This document shows, piece after piece, positions 47,932 through 63,100 of a stretch of 64,000 nucleotides of DNA. Made by a program: the position numbers and the translations under genes. The DNA lies in NCBI GenBank assembly GCA_944548615.1, contig CALYMY010000060.1, positions 1 through 64,000 on the forward strand, in the 5' to 3' direction. The notes below the pieces were generated by a model, which was not told the DNA's origin, searched no databases, and saw only the letters and a program-made list of their open reading frames with translations. How positions within the stretch are numbered: the stretch's first letter is position 1; each line of letters starts with the position of its first letter. This DNA is from Micropterix aruncella (lineage: Eukaryota > Arthropoda > Insecta > Lepidoptera > Micropterigidae).

Positions 47932-50900
47932 TTAGTACCGGCGTCGGGCGGGGCCAAGCGGGGCCGGGCGATGCCGAGCCGGACCTGAAATGAAATGTCC
48001 TACCCTCAAATTTGAAAATTTAAATTTCATGCCAGATCCTACCGGTGGTTTCATAAGGTTGCAACAGAAATATAGAAAAATATCTGACAAAACATATATA
48101 GAACTTCTCTGCCGATAGAGAAAAAACGCCAAATGGCCGACGGGCAAAAACACTGTTTTACAGACCAGGGTACCCGGGTTCGATACCCAGCCAGGACTCA
48201 ATTTTTTTTTCGTTTTTTCTTCTCTTGATATTACCAAAATAGTATTAACATTTCAAAAAACACAATATTTTAGCTCTCTCTATTACAGTTCTTTTTTTTT
48301 CATCGAAAATACAAGTTTTAGTACCGGCGTCGGGCGGGGCCAAGCGGGGCCGGGCGATGCCGAGCCGGACCTGAAATGAAATGACCTACCCTCAAATTTG
48401 AAAATTTCAATTTCATGCCAGATCCTACCGGTGGTTTCATAAGGTTGCAACAGAAATATAGAAAAATATCTGACAAAACATATATAGAACTTCTCTGCCG
48501 ATAGAGAAAAAACGCCAAATGGCCGACGGGCAAAAACACTGTTTTACAGACCAGGGTACCCGGGTTCGATACCCAGCCAGGACTCAATTTTTTTTTCGTT
48601 TTTTCTTCTCTTGATATTATCAAAATAGTATTAACATTTCAAAAAACACAATATTTTAGCTCTCTCTATTACAGTTCTTTTTTTTTCATCGAAAATACAA
48701 GTTTTAGTACCGGCGTCGGGCGGGGCCAAGCGGGGCCGGGCGATGCCGAGCCGGACCTGAAATGAAATGACCTACCCTCAAATTTGAAAATTTCAATTTC
48801 ATGCCAGATCCTACCGGTGGTTTCATAAGGTTGCAACAGAAATATAGAAAAATATCTGACAAAACATATATAGAACTTCTCTGCCGATAGAGAAAAAACG
48901 CCAAATGGCCGACGGGCAAAAACACTGTTTTACAGACCAGGGTACCCGGGTTCGATACCCAGCCAGGACTCAATTTTTTTTTCGTTTTTTCTTCTCTTGA
49001 TATTACCAAAATAGTATTAACATTTCAAAAAACACAATATTTTAGCTCTCTCTATTACAGTTCTTTTTTTTTTCATCGAAAATACAAGTTTTAGTACCGG
49101 CGTCGGGCGGGGCCAAGCGGGGCCGGGCGATGCCGAGCCGGACCTGAAATGAAATGTCCTACCCTCAAATTTGAAAATTTAAATTTCATGCCAGATCCTA
49201 CCGGTGGTTTCATAAGGTTGCAACAGAAATATAGAAAAATATCTGACAAAACATATATAGAACTTCTCTGCCGATAGAGAAAAAACGCCAAATGGCCGAC
49301 GGGCAAAAACACTGTTTTACAGACCAGGGTACCCGGGTTCGATACCCAGCCAGGACTCAATTTTTTTTTCGTTTTTTCTTCTCTTGATATTACCAAAATA
49401 GTATTAACATTTCAAAAAACACAATATTTTAGCTCTCTCTATTACAGTTCTTTTTTTTTCATCGAAAATACAAGTTTTAGTACCGGCGTCGGGCGGGGCC
49501 AAGCGGGGCCGGGCGATGCCGAGCCGGACCTGAAATGAAATGACCTACCCTCAAATTTGAATATTTCAATTTCATGCCAGATCCTACCGGTGGTTTCATA
49601 AGGTTGCAACAGAAATATAGAAAAATATCTGACAAAACATATATAGAACTTCTCTGCCGATAGAGAAAAAACGCCAAATGGCCGACGGGCAAAAACACTG
49701 TTTTACAGACCAGGGTACCCGGGTTCGATACCCAGCCAGGACTCAATTTTTTTTTCGTTTTTTCTTCTCTTGATATTACCAAAATAGTATTAACATTTCA
49801 AAAAACACAATATTTTAGCTCTCTCTATTACAGTTCTTTTTTTTTCATCGAAAATACAAGTTTTAGTACCGGCGTCGGGCGGGGCCAAGCGGGGCCGGGC
49901 GATGCCGAGCCGGACCTGAAATGAAATGTCCTACCCTCAAATTTGAAAATTTAAATTTCATGCCAGATCCTACCGGTGGTTTCATAAGGTTGCAACAGAA
50001 ATATAGAAAAATATCTGACAAAACATATATAGAACTTCTCTGCCGATAGAGAAAAAACGCCAAATGGCCGACGGGCAAAAACACTGTTTTACAGACCAGG
50101 GTACCCGGGTTCGATACCCAGCCAGGACTCAATTTTTTTTTCGTTTTTTCTTCTCTTGATATTACCAAAATAGTATTAACATTTCAAAAAACACAATATT
50201 TTAGCTCTCTCTATTACAGTTCTTTTTTTTTCATCGAAAATACAAGTTTTAGTACCGGCGTCGGGCGGGGCCAAGCGGGGCCGGGCGATGCCGAGCCGGA
50301 CCTGAAATGAAATGACCTACCCTCAAATTTGAAAATTTCAATTTCATGCCAGATCCTACCGGTGGTTTCATAAGGTTGCAACAGAAATATAGAAAAATAT
50401 CTGACAAAACATATATAGAACTTCTCTGCCGATAGAGAAAAAACGCCAAATGGCCGACGGGCAAAAACACTGTTTTACAGACCAGGGTAACCGGGTTCGA
50501 TACCCAGCCAGGACTCAATTTTTTTTTCGTTTTTTCTTCTCTTGATATTACCAAAATAGTATTAACATTTCAAAAAACACAATATTTTAGCTCTCTCTAT
50601 TACAGTTCTTTTTTTTTCATCGAAAATACAAGTTTTAGTACCGGCGTCGGGCGGGGCCAAGCGGGGCCGGGCGATGCCGAGCCGGACCTGAAATGAAATG
50701 ACCTACCCTCAAATTTGAAAATTTCAATTTCATGCCAGATCCTACCGGTGGTTTCATAAGGTTGCAACAGAAATATAGAAAAATATCTGACAAAACATAT
50801 ATAGAACTTCTCTGCCGATAGAGAAAAAACGCCAAATGGCCGACGGGCAAAAACACTGTTTTACAGACCAGGGTACCCGGGTTCGATACCCAGCCAGGAC

Positions 50901-51407
50901 TCAATTTTTTTTTTCGTTTTTTCTTCTCTTGATATTACCAAAATAGTATTAACATTTCAAAAAACACAATATTTTAGCTCTCTCTATTACAGTTCTTTTT
51001 TTTTCATCGAAAATACAAGTTTTAGTACCGGCGTCGGGCGGGGCCAAGCGGGGCCGGGCGATGCTGAGCCGGACCAGAAATGAAATGTCCTACCCTCAAA
51101 TTTGAAAATTTAAATTTCATGCCAGATCCTACTGGTGGTTTCATAAGGTTGCAACAGAAATATAGAAAAATATCTGACAAAACATATATAGAACTTCTCT
51201 GCCGATAGAGAAAAAACGCCAAATGGCCGACGGGCAAAAACACTGTTTTACAGACCAGGGTACCCGGGTTCGATACCCAGCCAGGACTCAATTTTTTTTT
51301 CGTTTTTTCTTCTCTTGATATTACCAAAATAGTATTAACATTTCAAAAAACACAATATTTTAGCTCTCTCTATTACAGTTCTTTTTTTTTCATCGAAAAT
51401 ACAAGTT

Positions 51408-54400
51408 TTAGTACCGGCGTCGGGCGGGGCCAAGCGGGGCCGGGCGATGCCGAGCCGGACCTGAAATGAAATGTCCTACCCTCAAATTTGAAAATTTAAA
51501 TTTCATGCCAGATCCTACCGGTGGTTTCATAAGGTTGCAACAGAAATATAGAAAAATATCTGACAAAACATATATAGAACTTCTCTGCCGATAGAGAAAA
51601 AACGCCAAATGGCCGACGGGCAAAAACACTGTTTTACAGACCAGGGTACCCGGGTTCGATACCCAGCCAGGACTCAATTTTTTTTTCGTCTTTTCTTCTC
51701 TTGATATTACCAAAATAGTATTAACATTTCAAAAAACACAATATTTTAGCTCTCTCTATTACAGTTCTTTTTTTTTCATCGACAATACAAGTTTTAGTAC
51801 CGGCGTCGGGCGGGGCCAAGCGGGGCCGGGCGATGCCGAGCCGGACCTGAAATGAAATGACCTACCCTCAAATTTGAAAATTTCAATTTCATGCCAGATC
51901 CTACCGGTGGTTTCATAAGGTTGCAACAGAAATATAGAAAAATATCTGACAAAACATATATAGAACTTCACTGCCGATAGAGAAAAAACGCCAAATGGCC
52001 GACGGGCAAAAACACTGTATTACAGACCAGGGTACCCGGGTTCGATACCCAGCCAGGACTCAATTTTTTTTTCGTTTTTTCTTCTCTTGATATTACCAAA
52101 ATAGTATTAACATTTCAAAAAACACAATATTTTAGCTCTCTCTATTACAGTTCTTTTTTTTTCATCGAAAATACAAGTTTTAGTACCGGCGTCGGGCGGG
52201 GCCAAGCGGGGCCGGGCGATGCCGAGGCGGACCTGAAATGAAATGTCCTACCCTCAAATTTGAAAATTTAAATTTCATGCCAGATCCTACCGGTGGTTTC
52301 ATAAGGTTGCAACAGAAATATAGAAAAATATCTGACAAAACATATATAGAACTTCTCTGCCGATAGAGAAAAAACGCCAAATGGCCGACGGGCAAAAACA
52401 CTGTTTTACAGACCAGGGTACCCGGGTTCGATACCCAGCCAGGACTCAATTTTTTTTTCGTTTTTTCTTCTCTTGATATTACCAAAATAGTATTAACATT
52501 TCAAAAAACACAATATTTTAGCTCTCTCTATTACAGTTCTTTTTTTTTCATCGAAAATACAAGTTTTAGTACCGGCGTCGGGCGGGGCCAAGCGGGGCCG
52601 GGCGATGCCGAGGCGGACCTGAAATGAAATGTCCTACCCTCAAATTTGAAAATTTAAATTTCATGCCAGATCCTACCGGTGGTTTCATAAGGTTGCAACA
52701 GAAATATAGAAAAATATCTGACAAAACATATATAGAACTTCTCTGCCGATAGAGAAAAAACGCCAAATGGCCGACGGGCAAAAACACTGTTTTACAGACC
52801 AGGGTACCCGGGTTCGATACCCAGCCAGGACTCAAATTTTTTTTTCGTTTTTTCTTCTCTTGATATTACCAAAATAGTATTAACATTTCAAAAAACCCAA
52901 TATTTTAGCTCTCTCTATTACAGTTCTTTTTTTTTCATCGAAAATACAAGTTTTAGTACCGGCGTCGGGCGGGGCCAAGCGGGGCCGGGCGATGCCGAGC
53001 CGGACCTGAAATGAAATGACCTACCCTCAAATTTGAAAATTTCAATTTCATGCCAGATCCTACCGGTGGTTTCATAAGGTTGCAACAGAAATATAGAAAA
53101 ATATCTGACAAAACATATATAGAACTTCTCTGCCGATAGAGAAAAAACGCCAAATGGCCGACGGGCAAAAACACTGTTTTACAGACCAGGGTACCCGGGT
53201 TCGATACCCAGCCAGGACTCAATTTTTTTTTCGTTTTTTCTTCTCTTGATATTACCAAAATAGTATTAACATTTCAAAAAACACAATATTTTAGCTCTCT
53301 ATTACAGTTCTTTTTTTTTCATCGAAAATACAAGTTTTAGTACCGGCGTCGGGCGGGGCCAAGCGGGGCCGGGCGATGCTGAGCCGGACCTGAAATGAAA
53401 TGTCCTACCCTCAAATTTGAAAATTTAAATTTCATGCCAGATCCTACTGGTGGTTTCATAAGGTTGCAACAGAAATATAGAAAAATATCTGACAAAACAT
53501 ATATAGAACTTCTCTGCCGATAGAGAAAAAACGCCAAATGGCCGACGGGCAAAAACACTGTTTTACAGACCAGGGTACCCGGGTTCGATACCCAGCCAGG
53601 ACTCAATTTTTTTTTCGTTTTTTCTTCTCTTGATATTACCAAAATAGTATTAACATTTCAAAAAACACAATATTTTAGCTCTCTCTATTACAGTTCTTTT
53701 TTTTTCATCGAAAATACAAGTTTTAGTACCGGCGTCGGGCGGGGCCAAGCGGGGCCGGGCGATGCCAAGCCGGACCTGAAATGAAATGACCTACCCTCAA
53801 ATTTGAAAATTTCAATTTCATGCCAGATCCTACCGGTGGTTTCATAAGGTTGCAACAGAAATATAGAAAAATATCTGACAAAACATATATAGAACTTCTC
53901 TGCCGATAGAGAAAAAACGCCAAATGGCCGACGGGCAAAAACACTGTTTTACAGACCAGGGTACCCGGGTTCGATACCCAGCCAGGACTCAATTTTTTTT
54001 TTCGTTTTTTCTTCTCTTGATATTACCAAAATAGTATTAACATTTCAAAAAACACAATATTTTAGCTCTCTCTATTACAGTTCTTTTTTTTTCATCGAAA
54101 ATACAAGTTTTAGTACCGGCGTCGGGCGGGGCCAAGCGGGGCCGGGCGATGCCGAGCCGGACCTGAAATGAAATGACCTACCCTCAAATTTGAAAATTTC
54201 AATTTCATGCCAGATCCTACCGGTGGTTTCATAAGGTTGCAACAGAAATATAGAAAAATATCTGACAAAACATATATATAACTTCTCTGCCGATAGAGAA
54301 AAAACGCCAAATGGCCGACGGGCAAAAACACTGTTTTACAGACCAGGGTACCCGGGTTCGATACCCAGCCAGGACTCAATTTTTTTTTCGTTTTTTCTTC

Positions 54401-54495
54401 TCTTGATATTATCAAAATAGTATTAACATTTCAAAAAACACAATATTTTAGCTCTCTCTATTACAGTTCTTTTTTTTTCATCGAAAATACAAGTT
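51408..54495. repeat. Higher-order repeat block A (8 monomers, 3,088 bp)
   Basis: Rare markers in order: CGTCTTTTCTTC (about 51688), CTTCACTGCC (51967) with ACTGTATTAC (52014), GAGGCGGACC twice (about 52223 and 52610), AAAACCCAAT (about 52893), CT loss (about 53296), ATGCTGAGCC, ATGCCAAGCC, TATATATAAC with ATTATCAAA. The same series follows directly in block B. Confidence 0.8.
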
Positions 54496-57196
54496 TTAGT
54501 ACCGGCGTCGGGCGGGGCCAAGCGGGGCCGGGCGATGCCGAGCCGGACCTGAAATGAAATGTCCTACCCTCAAATTTGAAAATTTAAATTTCATGCCAGA
54601 TCCTACCGGTGGTTTCATAAGGTTGCAACAGAAATATAGAAAAATATCTGACAAAACATATATAGAACTTCTCTGCCGATAGAGAAAAAACGCCAAATGG
54701 CCGACGGGCAAAAACACTGTTTTACAGACCAGGGTACCCGGGTTCGATACCCAGCCAGGACTCAATTTTTTTTTCGTCTTTTCTTCTCTTGATATTACCA
54801 AAATAGTATTAACATTTCAAAAAACACAATATTTTAGCTCTCTCTATTACAGTTCTTTTTTTTTCATCGAAAATACAAGTTTTAGTACCGGCGTCGGGCG
54901 GGGCCAAGCGGGGCCGGGCGATGCCGAGCCGGACCTGAAATGAAATGACCTACCCTCAAATTTGAAAATTTCAATTTCATGCCAGATCCTACCGGTGGTT
55001 TCATAAGGTTGCAACAGAAATATAGAAAAATATCTGACAAAACATATATAGAACTTCACTGCCGATAGAGAAAAAACGCCAAATGGCCGACGGGCAAAAA
55101 CACTGTATTACAGACCAGGGTACCCGGGTTCGATACCCAGCCAGGACTCAATTTTTTTTTCGTTTTTTCTTCTCTTGATATTACCAAAATAGTATTAACA
55201 TTTCAAAAAACACAATATTTTAGCTCTCTCTATTACAGTTCTTTTTTTTTCATCGAAAATACAAGTTTTAGTACCGGCGTCGGGCGGGGCCAAGCGGGGC
55301 CGGGCGATGCCGAGGCGGACCTGAAATGAAATGTCCTACCCTCAAATTTGAAAATTTAAATTTCATGCCAGATCCTACCGGTGGTTTCATAAGGTTGCAA
55401 CAGAAATATAGAAAAATATCTGACAAAACATATATAGAACTTCTCTGCCGATAGAGAAAAAACGCCAAATGGCCGACGGGCAAAAACACTGTTTTACAGA
55501 CCAGGGTACCCGGGTTCGATACCCAGCCAGGACTCAATTTTTTTTTCGTTTTTTCTTCTCTTGATATTACCAAAATAGTATTAACATTTCAAAAAACCCA
55601 ATATTTTAGCTCTCTCTATTACAGTTCTTTTTTTTTCATCGAAAATACAAGTTTTAGTACCGGCGTCGGGCGGGGCCAAGCGGGGCCGGGCGATGCCGAG
55701 CCGGACCTGAAATGAAATGACCTACCCTCAAATTTGAAAATTTCAATTTCATGCCAGATCCTACCGGTGGTTTCATAAGGTTGCAACAGAAATATAGAAA
55801 AATATCTGACAAAACATATATAGAACTTCTCTGCCGATAGAGAAAAAACGCCAAATGGCCGACGGGCAAAAACACTGTTTTACAGACCAGGGTACCCGGG
55901 TTCGATACCCAGCCAGGACTCAATTTTTTTTTCGTTTTTTCTTCTCTTGATATTACCAAAATAGTATTAACATTTCAAAAAACACAATATTTTAGCTCTC
56001 TATTACAGTTCTTTTTTTTTCATCGAAAATACAAGTTTTAGTACCGGCGTCGGGCGGGGCCAAGCGGGGCCGGGCGATGCTGAGCCGGACCTGAAATGAA
56101 ATGTCCTACCCTCAAATTTGAAAATTTAAATTTCATGCCAGATCCTACTGGTGGTTTCATAAGGTTGCAACAGAAATATAGAAAAATATCTGACAAAACA
56201 TATATAGAACTTCTCTGCCGATAGAGAAAAAACGCCAAATGGCCGACGGGCAAAAACACTGTTTTACAGACCAGGGTACCCGGGTTCGATACCCAGCCAG
56301 GACTCAATTTTTTTTTCGTTTTTTCTTCTCTTGATATTACCAAAATAGTATTAACATTTCAAAAAACACAATATTTTAGCTCTCTCTATTACAGTTCTTT
56401 TTTTTTCATCGAAAATACAAGTTTTAGTACCGGCGTCGGGCGGGGCCAAGCGGGGCCGGGCGATGCCAAGCCGGACCTGAAATGAAATGACCTACCCTCA
56501 AATTTGAAAATTTCAATTTCATGCCAGATCCTACCGGTGGTTTCATAAGGTTGCAACAGAAATATAGAAAAATATCTGACAAAACATATATAGAACTTCT
56601 CTGCCGATAGAGAAAAAACGCCAAATGGCCGACGGGCAAAAACACTGTTTTACAGACCAGGGTACCCGGGTTCGATACCCAGCCAGGACTCAATTTTTTT
56701 TTTCGTTTTTTCTTCTCTTGATATTACCAAAATAGTATTAACATTTCAAAAAACACAATATTTTAGCTCTCTCTATTACAGTTCTTTTTTTTTCATCGAA
56801 AATACAAGTTTTAGTACCGGCGTCGGGCGGGGCCAAGCGGGGCCGGGCGATGTCGAGCCGGACCTGAAATGAAATGACCTACCCTCAAATTTGAAAATTT
56901 CAATTTCATGCCAGATCCTACCGGTGGTTTCATAAGGTTGCAACAGAAATATAGAAAAATATCTGACAAAACATATATATAACTTCTCTGCCGATAGAGA
57001 AAAAACGCCAAATGGCCGACGGGCAAAAACACTGTTTTACAGACCAGGGTACCCGGGTTCGATACCCAGCCAGGACTCAATTTTTTTTTCGTTTTTTCTT
57101 CTCTTGATATTATCAAAATAGTATTAACATTTCAAAAAACACAATATTTTAGCTCTCTCTATTACAGTTCTTTTTTTTTCATCGAAAATACAAGTT
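54496..57196. repeat. Higher-order repeat block B (7 monomers, 2,701 bp)
   Basis: Repeats the full marker series of block A in the same order, 3,088 bp downstream for the early markers and 2,701 bp downstream for the late ones. The difference is one monomer: the GAGGCGGACC unit occurs once here and twice in block A. This is a tandem multi-monomer duplication followed by gain or loss of one unit. Confidence 0.8.
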
Positions 57197-60100
57197 TTAG
57201 TACCGGCGTCGGGCGGGGCCAAGCGGGGCCGGGCGATGCCGAGCCGGACCTGAAATGAAATGACCTACCCTCAAATTTGAAAATTTCAATTTCATGCCAG
57301 ATCCTACCGGTGGTTTCATAAGGTTGCAACAGAAATATAGAAAAATATCTGACAAAACATATATAGAACTTCTCTGCCGATAGAGAAAAAACGCCAAATG
57401 GCCGACGGGCAAAAACACTGTTTTACAGACCAGGGTACCCGGGTTCGATACCCAGCCAGGACTCAATTTTTTTTTCGTTTTTTCTTCTCTTGATATTATC
57501 AAAATAGTATTAACATTTCAAAAAACACAATATTTTAGCTCTCTCTGTTACAGTTCTTTTTTTTTTCATCGAAAATACAAGTTTTAGTACCGGCGTCGGG
57601 CGGGGCCAAGCGGGGCCGGGCGATGCCGAGCCGGACCTGAAATGAAATGTCCTACCCTCAAATTTGAAAATTTAAATTTCATGCCAGATCCTACCGGTGG
57701 TTTCATAAGGTTGCAACAGAAATATAGAAAAATATCTGACAAAACATATATAGAACTTCTCTGCCGATAGAGAAAAAACGCCAAATGGCCGACGGGCAAA
57801 AACACTGTTTTACAGACCAGGGTACCCGGGTTCGATACCCAGCCAGGACTCAATTTTTTTTTCGTTTTTTCTTCTCTTGATATTACCAAAATAGTATTAA
57901 CATTTCAAAAAACACAATATTTTAGCTCTCTCTATTACAGTTCTTTTTTTTTCATCGAAAATACAAGTTTTAGTACCGGCGTCGGGCGGGGCCAAGCGGG
58001 GCCGGGCGATGCCGAGCCGGACCTGAAATGAAATGACCTACCCTCAAATTTGAAAATTTAAATTTCATGCCAGATCCTACCGGTGGTTTCATAAGGTTGC
58101 AACAGAAATATAGAAAAATATCTGACAAAACATATATAGAACTTCTCTGCCGATAGAGAAAAAACGCCAAATGGCCGACGGGCAAAAACACTGTTTTACA
58201 GACCAGGGTACCCGGGTTCGATACCCAGCCAGGACTCAATTTTTTTTTCGTTTTTTCTTCTCTTGATATTACCAAAATAGTATTAACATTTCAAAAAACA
58301 CAATATTTTAGCTCTCTCTATTACAGTTCTTTTTTTTTCATCGAAAATACAAGTTTTAGTACCGGCGTCGGGCGGGGCCAAGCGGGGCCGGGCGATGCCG
58401 AGCCGGACCTGAAATGAAATGACCTACCCTCAAATTTGAAAATTTCAATTTCATGCCAGATCCTACCGGTGGTTTCATAAGGTTGCAACAGAAATATAGA
58501 AAAATATCTGACAAAACATATATAGAACTTCTCTGCCGATAGAGAAAAAACGCCAAATGGCCGACGGGCAAAAACACTGTTTTACAGACCAGGGTAACCG
58601 GGTTCGATACCCAGCCAGGACTCAATTTTTTTTTCGTTTTTTCTTCTCTTGATATTACCAAAATAGTATTAACATTTCAAAAAACACAATATTTTAGCTC
58701 TCTCTATTACAGTTCTTTTTTTTTCATCGAAAATACAAGTTTTAGTACCGGCGTCGGGCGGGGCCAAGCGGGGCCGGGCGATGCCGAGCCGGACCTGAAA
58801 TGAAATGACCTACCCTCAAATTTGAAAATTTCAATTTCATGCCAGATCCTACCGGTGGTTTCATAAGGTTGCAACAGAAATATAGAAAAATATCTGACAA
58901 AACATATATAGAACTTCTCTGCCGATAGAGAAAAAACGCCAAATGGCCGACGGGCAAAAACACTGTTTTACAGACCAGGGTACCCGGGTTCGATACCCAG
59001 CCAGGACTCAATTTTTTTTTTCGTTTTTTCTTCTCTTGATATTACCAAAATAGTATTAACATTTCAAAAAACACAATATTTTAGCTCTCTCTATTACAGT
59101 TCTTTTTTTTTCATCGAAAATACAAGTTTTAGTACCGGCGTCGGGCGGGGCCAAGCGGGGCCGGGCGATGCTGAGCCGGACCTGAAATGAAATGTCCTAC
59201 CCTCAAATTTGAAAATTTAAATTTCATGCCAGATCCTACTGGTGGTTTCATAAGGTTGCAACAGAAATATAGAAAAATATCTGACAAAACATATATAGAA
59301 CTTCTCTGCCGATAGAGAAAAAACGCCAAATGGCCGACGGGCAAAAAACACTGTTTTACAGACCAGGGTACCCGGGTTCGATACCCAGCCAGGACTCAAT
59401 TTTTTTTTCGTTTTTTCTTCTCTTGATATTACCAAAATAGTATTAACATTTCAAAAAACACAATATTTTAGCTCTCTCTATTACAGTTCTTTTTTTTTCA
59501 TCGAAAATACAAGTTTTAGTACCGGCGTTGGGCGGGGCCAAGCGGGGCCGGGCGATGCCGAGCCGGACCTGAAATGAAATGTCCTACCCTCAAATTTGAA
59601 AATTTAAATTTCATGCCAGATCCTACCGGTGGTTTCATAAGGTTGCAACAGAAATATAGAAAAATATCTGACAAAACATATATAGAACTTCTCTGCCGAT
59701 AGAGAAAAAACGCCAAATGGCCGACGGGCAAAAACACTGTTTTACAGACCAGGGTACCCGGGTTCGATACCCAGCCAGGACTCAATTTTTTTTTCGTTTT
59801 TTCTTCTCTTGATATTACCAAAATAGTATTAACATTTCAAAAAACACAATATTTTAGCTCTCTCTATTACAGTTCTTTTTTTTTCATCGAAAATACAAGT
59901 TTTAGTACCGGCGTCGGGCGGGGCCAAGCGGGGCCGGGCGATGCCGAGCCGGACCTGAAATGAAATGACCTACCCTCAAATTTGAAAATTTCAATTTCAT
60001 GCCAGATCCTACCGGTGGTTTCATAAGGTTGCAACAGAAATATAGAAAAATATCTGACAAAACATATATAGAACTTCTCTGCCGATAGAGAAAAAACGCC

Positions 60101-63100
60101 AAATGGCCGACGGGCAAAAACACTGTATTACAGACCAGGGTACCCGGGTTCGATACCCAGCCAGGACTCAATTTTTTTTTCGTTTTTTCTTCTCTTGATA
60201 TTACCAAAATAGTATTAACATTTCAAAAAACACAATATTTTAGCTCTCTCTATTACAGTTCTTTTTTTTTCATCGAAAATACAAGTTTTAGTACCGGCGT
60301 CGGGCGGGGCCAAGCGGGGCCGGGCGATGCCGAGCCGGACCTGAAATGAAATGTCCTACCCTCAAATTTGAAAATTTAAATTTCATGCCAGATCCTACCG
60401 GTGGTTTCATAAGGTTGCAACAGAAATATAGAAAAATATCTGACAAAACATATATAGAACTTCTCTGCCGATAGAGAAAAAACGCCAAATGGCCGACGGG
60501 CAAAAACACTGTTTTACAGACCAGGGTACCCGGGTTCGATACCCAGCCAGGACTCAATTTTTTTTTCGTTTTTTCTTCTCTTGATATTACCAAAATAGTA
60601 TTAACATTTCAAAAAACACAATATTTTAGCTCTCTCTATTACAGTTCTTTTTTTTTCATCGAAAATACAAGTTTTAGTACCGGCGTCGGGCGGGGCCAAG
60701 CGGGGCCGGGCGATGCCGAGCCGGACCTGAAATGAAATGACCTACCCTCAAATTTGAAAATTTCAATTTCATGCCAGATCCTACCGGTGGTTTCATAAGG
60801 TTGCAACAGAAATATAGAAAAATATCTGACAAAACATATATAGAACTTCTCTGCCGATAGAGAAAAAACGCCAAATGGCCGACGGGCAAAAACACTGTTT
60901 TACAGACCAGGGTACCCGGGTTCGATACCCAGCCAGGACTCAATTTTTTTTTCGTTTTTTCTTCTCTTGATATTACCAAAATAGTATTAACATTTCAAAA
61001 AACACAATATTTTAGCTCTCTCTATTACAGTTCTTTTTTTTTCATCGAAAATACAAGTTTTAGTACCGGCGTCGGGCGGGGCCAAGCGGGGCCGGGCGAT
61101 GCCGAGCCGGACCTGAAATGAAATGTCCTACCCTCAAATTTGAAAATTTAAATTTCATGCCAGATCCTACCGGTGGTTTCATAAGGTTGCAACAGAAATA
61201 TAGAAAAATATCTGACAAAACATATATAGAACTTCTCTGCCGATAGAGAAAAAACGCCAAATGGCCGACGGGCAAAAACACTGTTTTACAGACCAGGGTA
61301 CCCGGGTTCGATACCCAGCCAGGACTCAATTTTTTTTTCGTTTTTTCTTCTCTTGATATTACCAAAATAGTATTAACATTTCAAAAAACACAATATTTTA
61401 GCTCTCTCTATTACAGTTCTTTTTTTTTCATCGAAAATACAAGTTTTAGTACCGGCGTCGGGCGGGGCCAAGCGGGGCCGGGCGATGCCGAGCCGGACCT
61501 GAAATGAAATGACCTACCCTCAAATTTGAAAATTTCAATTTCATGCCAGATCCTACCGGTGGTTTCATAAGGTTGCAACAGAAATATAGAAAAATATCTG
61601 ACAAAACATATATAGAAATTCTCTGCCGATAGAGAAAAAACGCCAAATGGCCGACGGGCAAAAACACTGTTTTACAGACCAGGGTAACCGGGTTCGATAC
61701 CCAGCCAGGACTCAATTTTTTTTTCGTTTTTTCTTCTCTTGATATTACCAAAATAGTATTAACATTTCAAAAAACACAATATTTTAGCTCTCTCTATTAC
61801 AGTTCTTTTTTTTTCATCGAAAATACAAGTTTTAGTACCGGCGTCGGGCGGGGCCAAGCGGGGCCGGGCGATGCCGAGCCGGACCTGAAATGAAATGACC
61901 TACCCTCAAATTTGAAAATTTAAATTTCATGCCAGATCCTACCGGTGGTTTCATAAGGTTGCAACAGAAAAAAAAAATATCTGACAAAACATATATAGAA
62001 CTTCTCTGCCGATAGAGAAAAAACGCCAAATGGCCGACGGGCAAAAACACTGTTTTACAGACCAGGGTACCCGGGTTCGATACCCAGCCAGGACTCAATT
62101 TTTTTTTTCGTTTTTTCTTCTCTTGATATTACCAAAATAGTATTAACATTTCAAAAAACACAATATTTTAGCTCTCTCTATTACAGTTCTTTTTTTTTCA
62201 TCGAAAATACAAGTTTTAGTACCGGCGTCGGGCGGGGCCAAGCGGGGCCGGGCGATGCTGAGCCGGACCTGAAATGAAATGTCCTACCCTCAAATTAGAA
62301 AATTTAAATTTCATGCCAGATCCTACTGGTGGTTTCATAAGGTTGCAACAGAAATATAGAAAAATATCTGACAAAACATATATAGAACTTCTCTGCCGAT
62401 AGAGAAAAAACGCCAAATGGCCGACGGGCAAAAACACTGTTTTACAGACCAGGGTACCCGGGTTCGATACCCAGCCAGGACTCAATTTTTTTTTTCGTTT
62501 TTTCTTCTCTTGATATTACCAAAATAGTATTAACATTTCAAAAAACACAATATTTTAGCTCTCTCTATTACAGTTCTTTTTTTTTCATCGAAAATACAAG
62601 TTTTAGTACCGGCGTCGGGCGGGGCCAAGCGGGGCCGGGCGATGCTGAGCCGGACCAGAAATGAAATGTCCTACCCTCAAATTTGAAAATTTAAATTTCA
62701 TGCCAGATCCTACCGGTGGTTTCATAAGGTTGCAACAGAAATATAGAAAAATATCTGACAAAACATATATAGAACTTCTCTGCCGATAGAGAAAAAACGC
62801 CAAATGGCCGACGGGCAAAAACACTGTTTTACAGACCAGGGTACCCGGGTTCGATACCCAGCCAGGACTCAATTTTTTTTTCGTTTTTTTTTCTCTTGAT
62901 ATTACCAAAATAGTATTAACATTTCAAAAAACACAATATTTTAGCTCTCTCTATTACAGTTCTTTTTTTTTCATCGAAAATACAAGTTTTAGTACCGGCG
63001 TCGGGCGGGGCCAAGCGGGGCCGGGCGATGCTGAGCCGGACCAGAAATGAAATGTCCTACCCTCAAATTTGAAAATTTAAATTTCATGCCAGATCCTACC

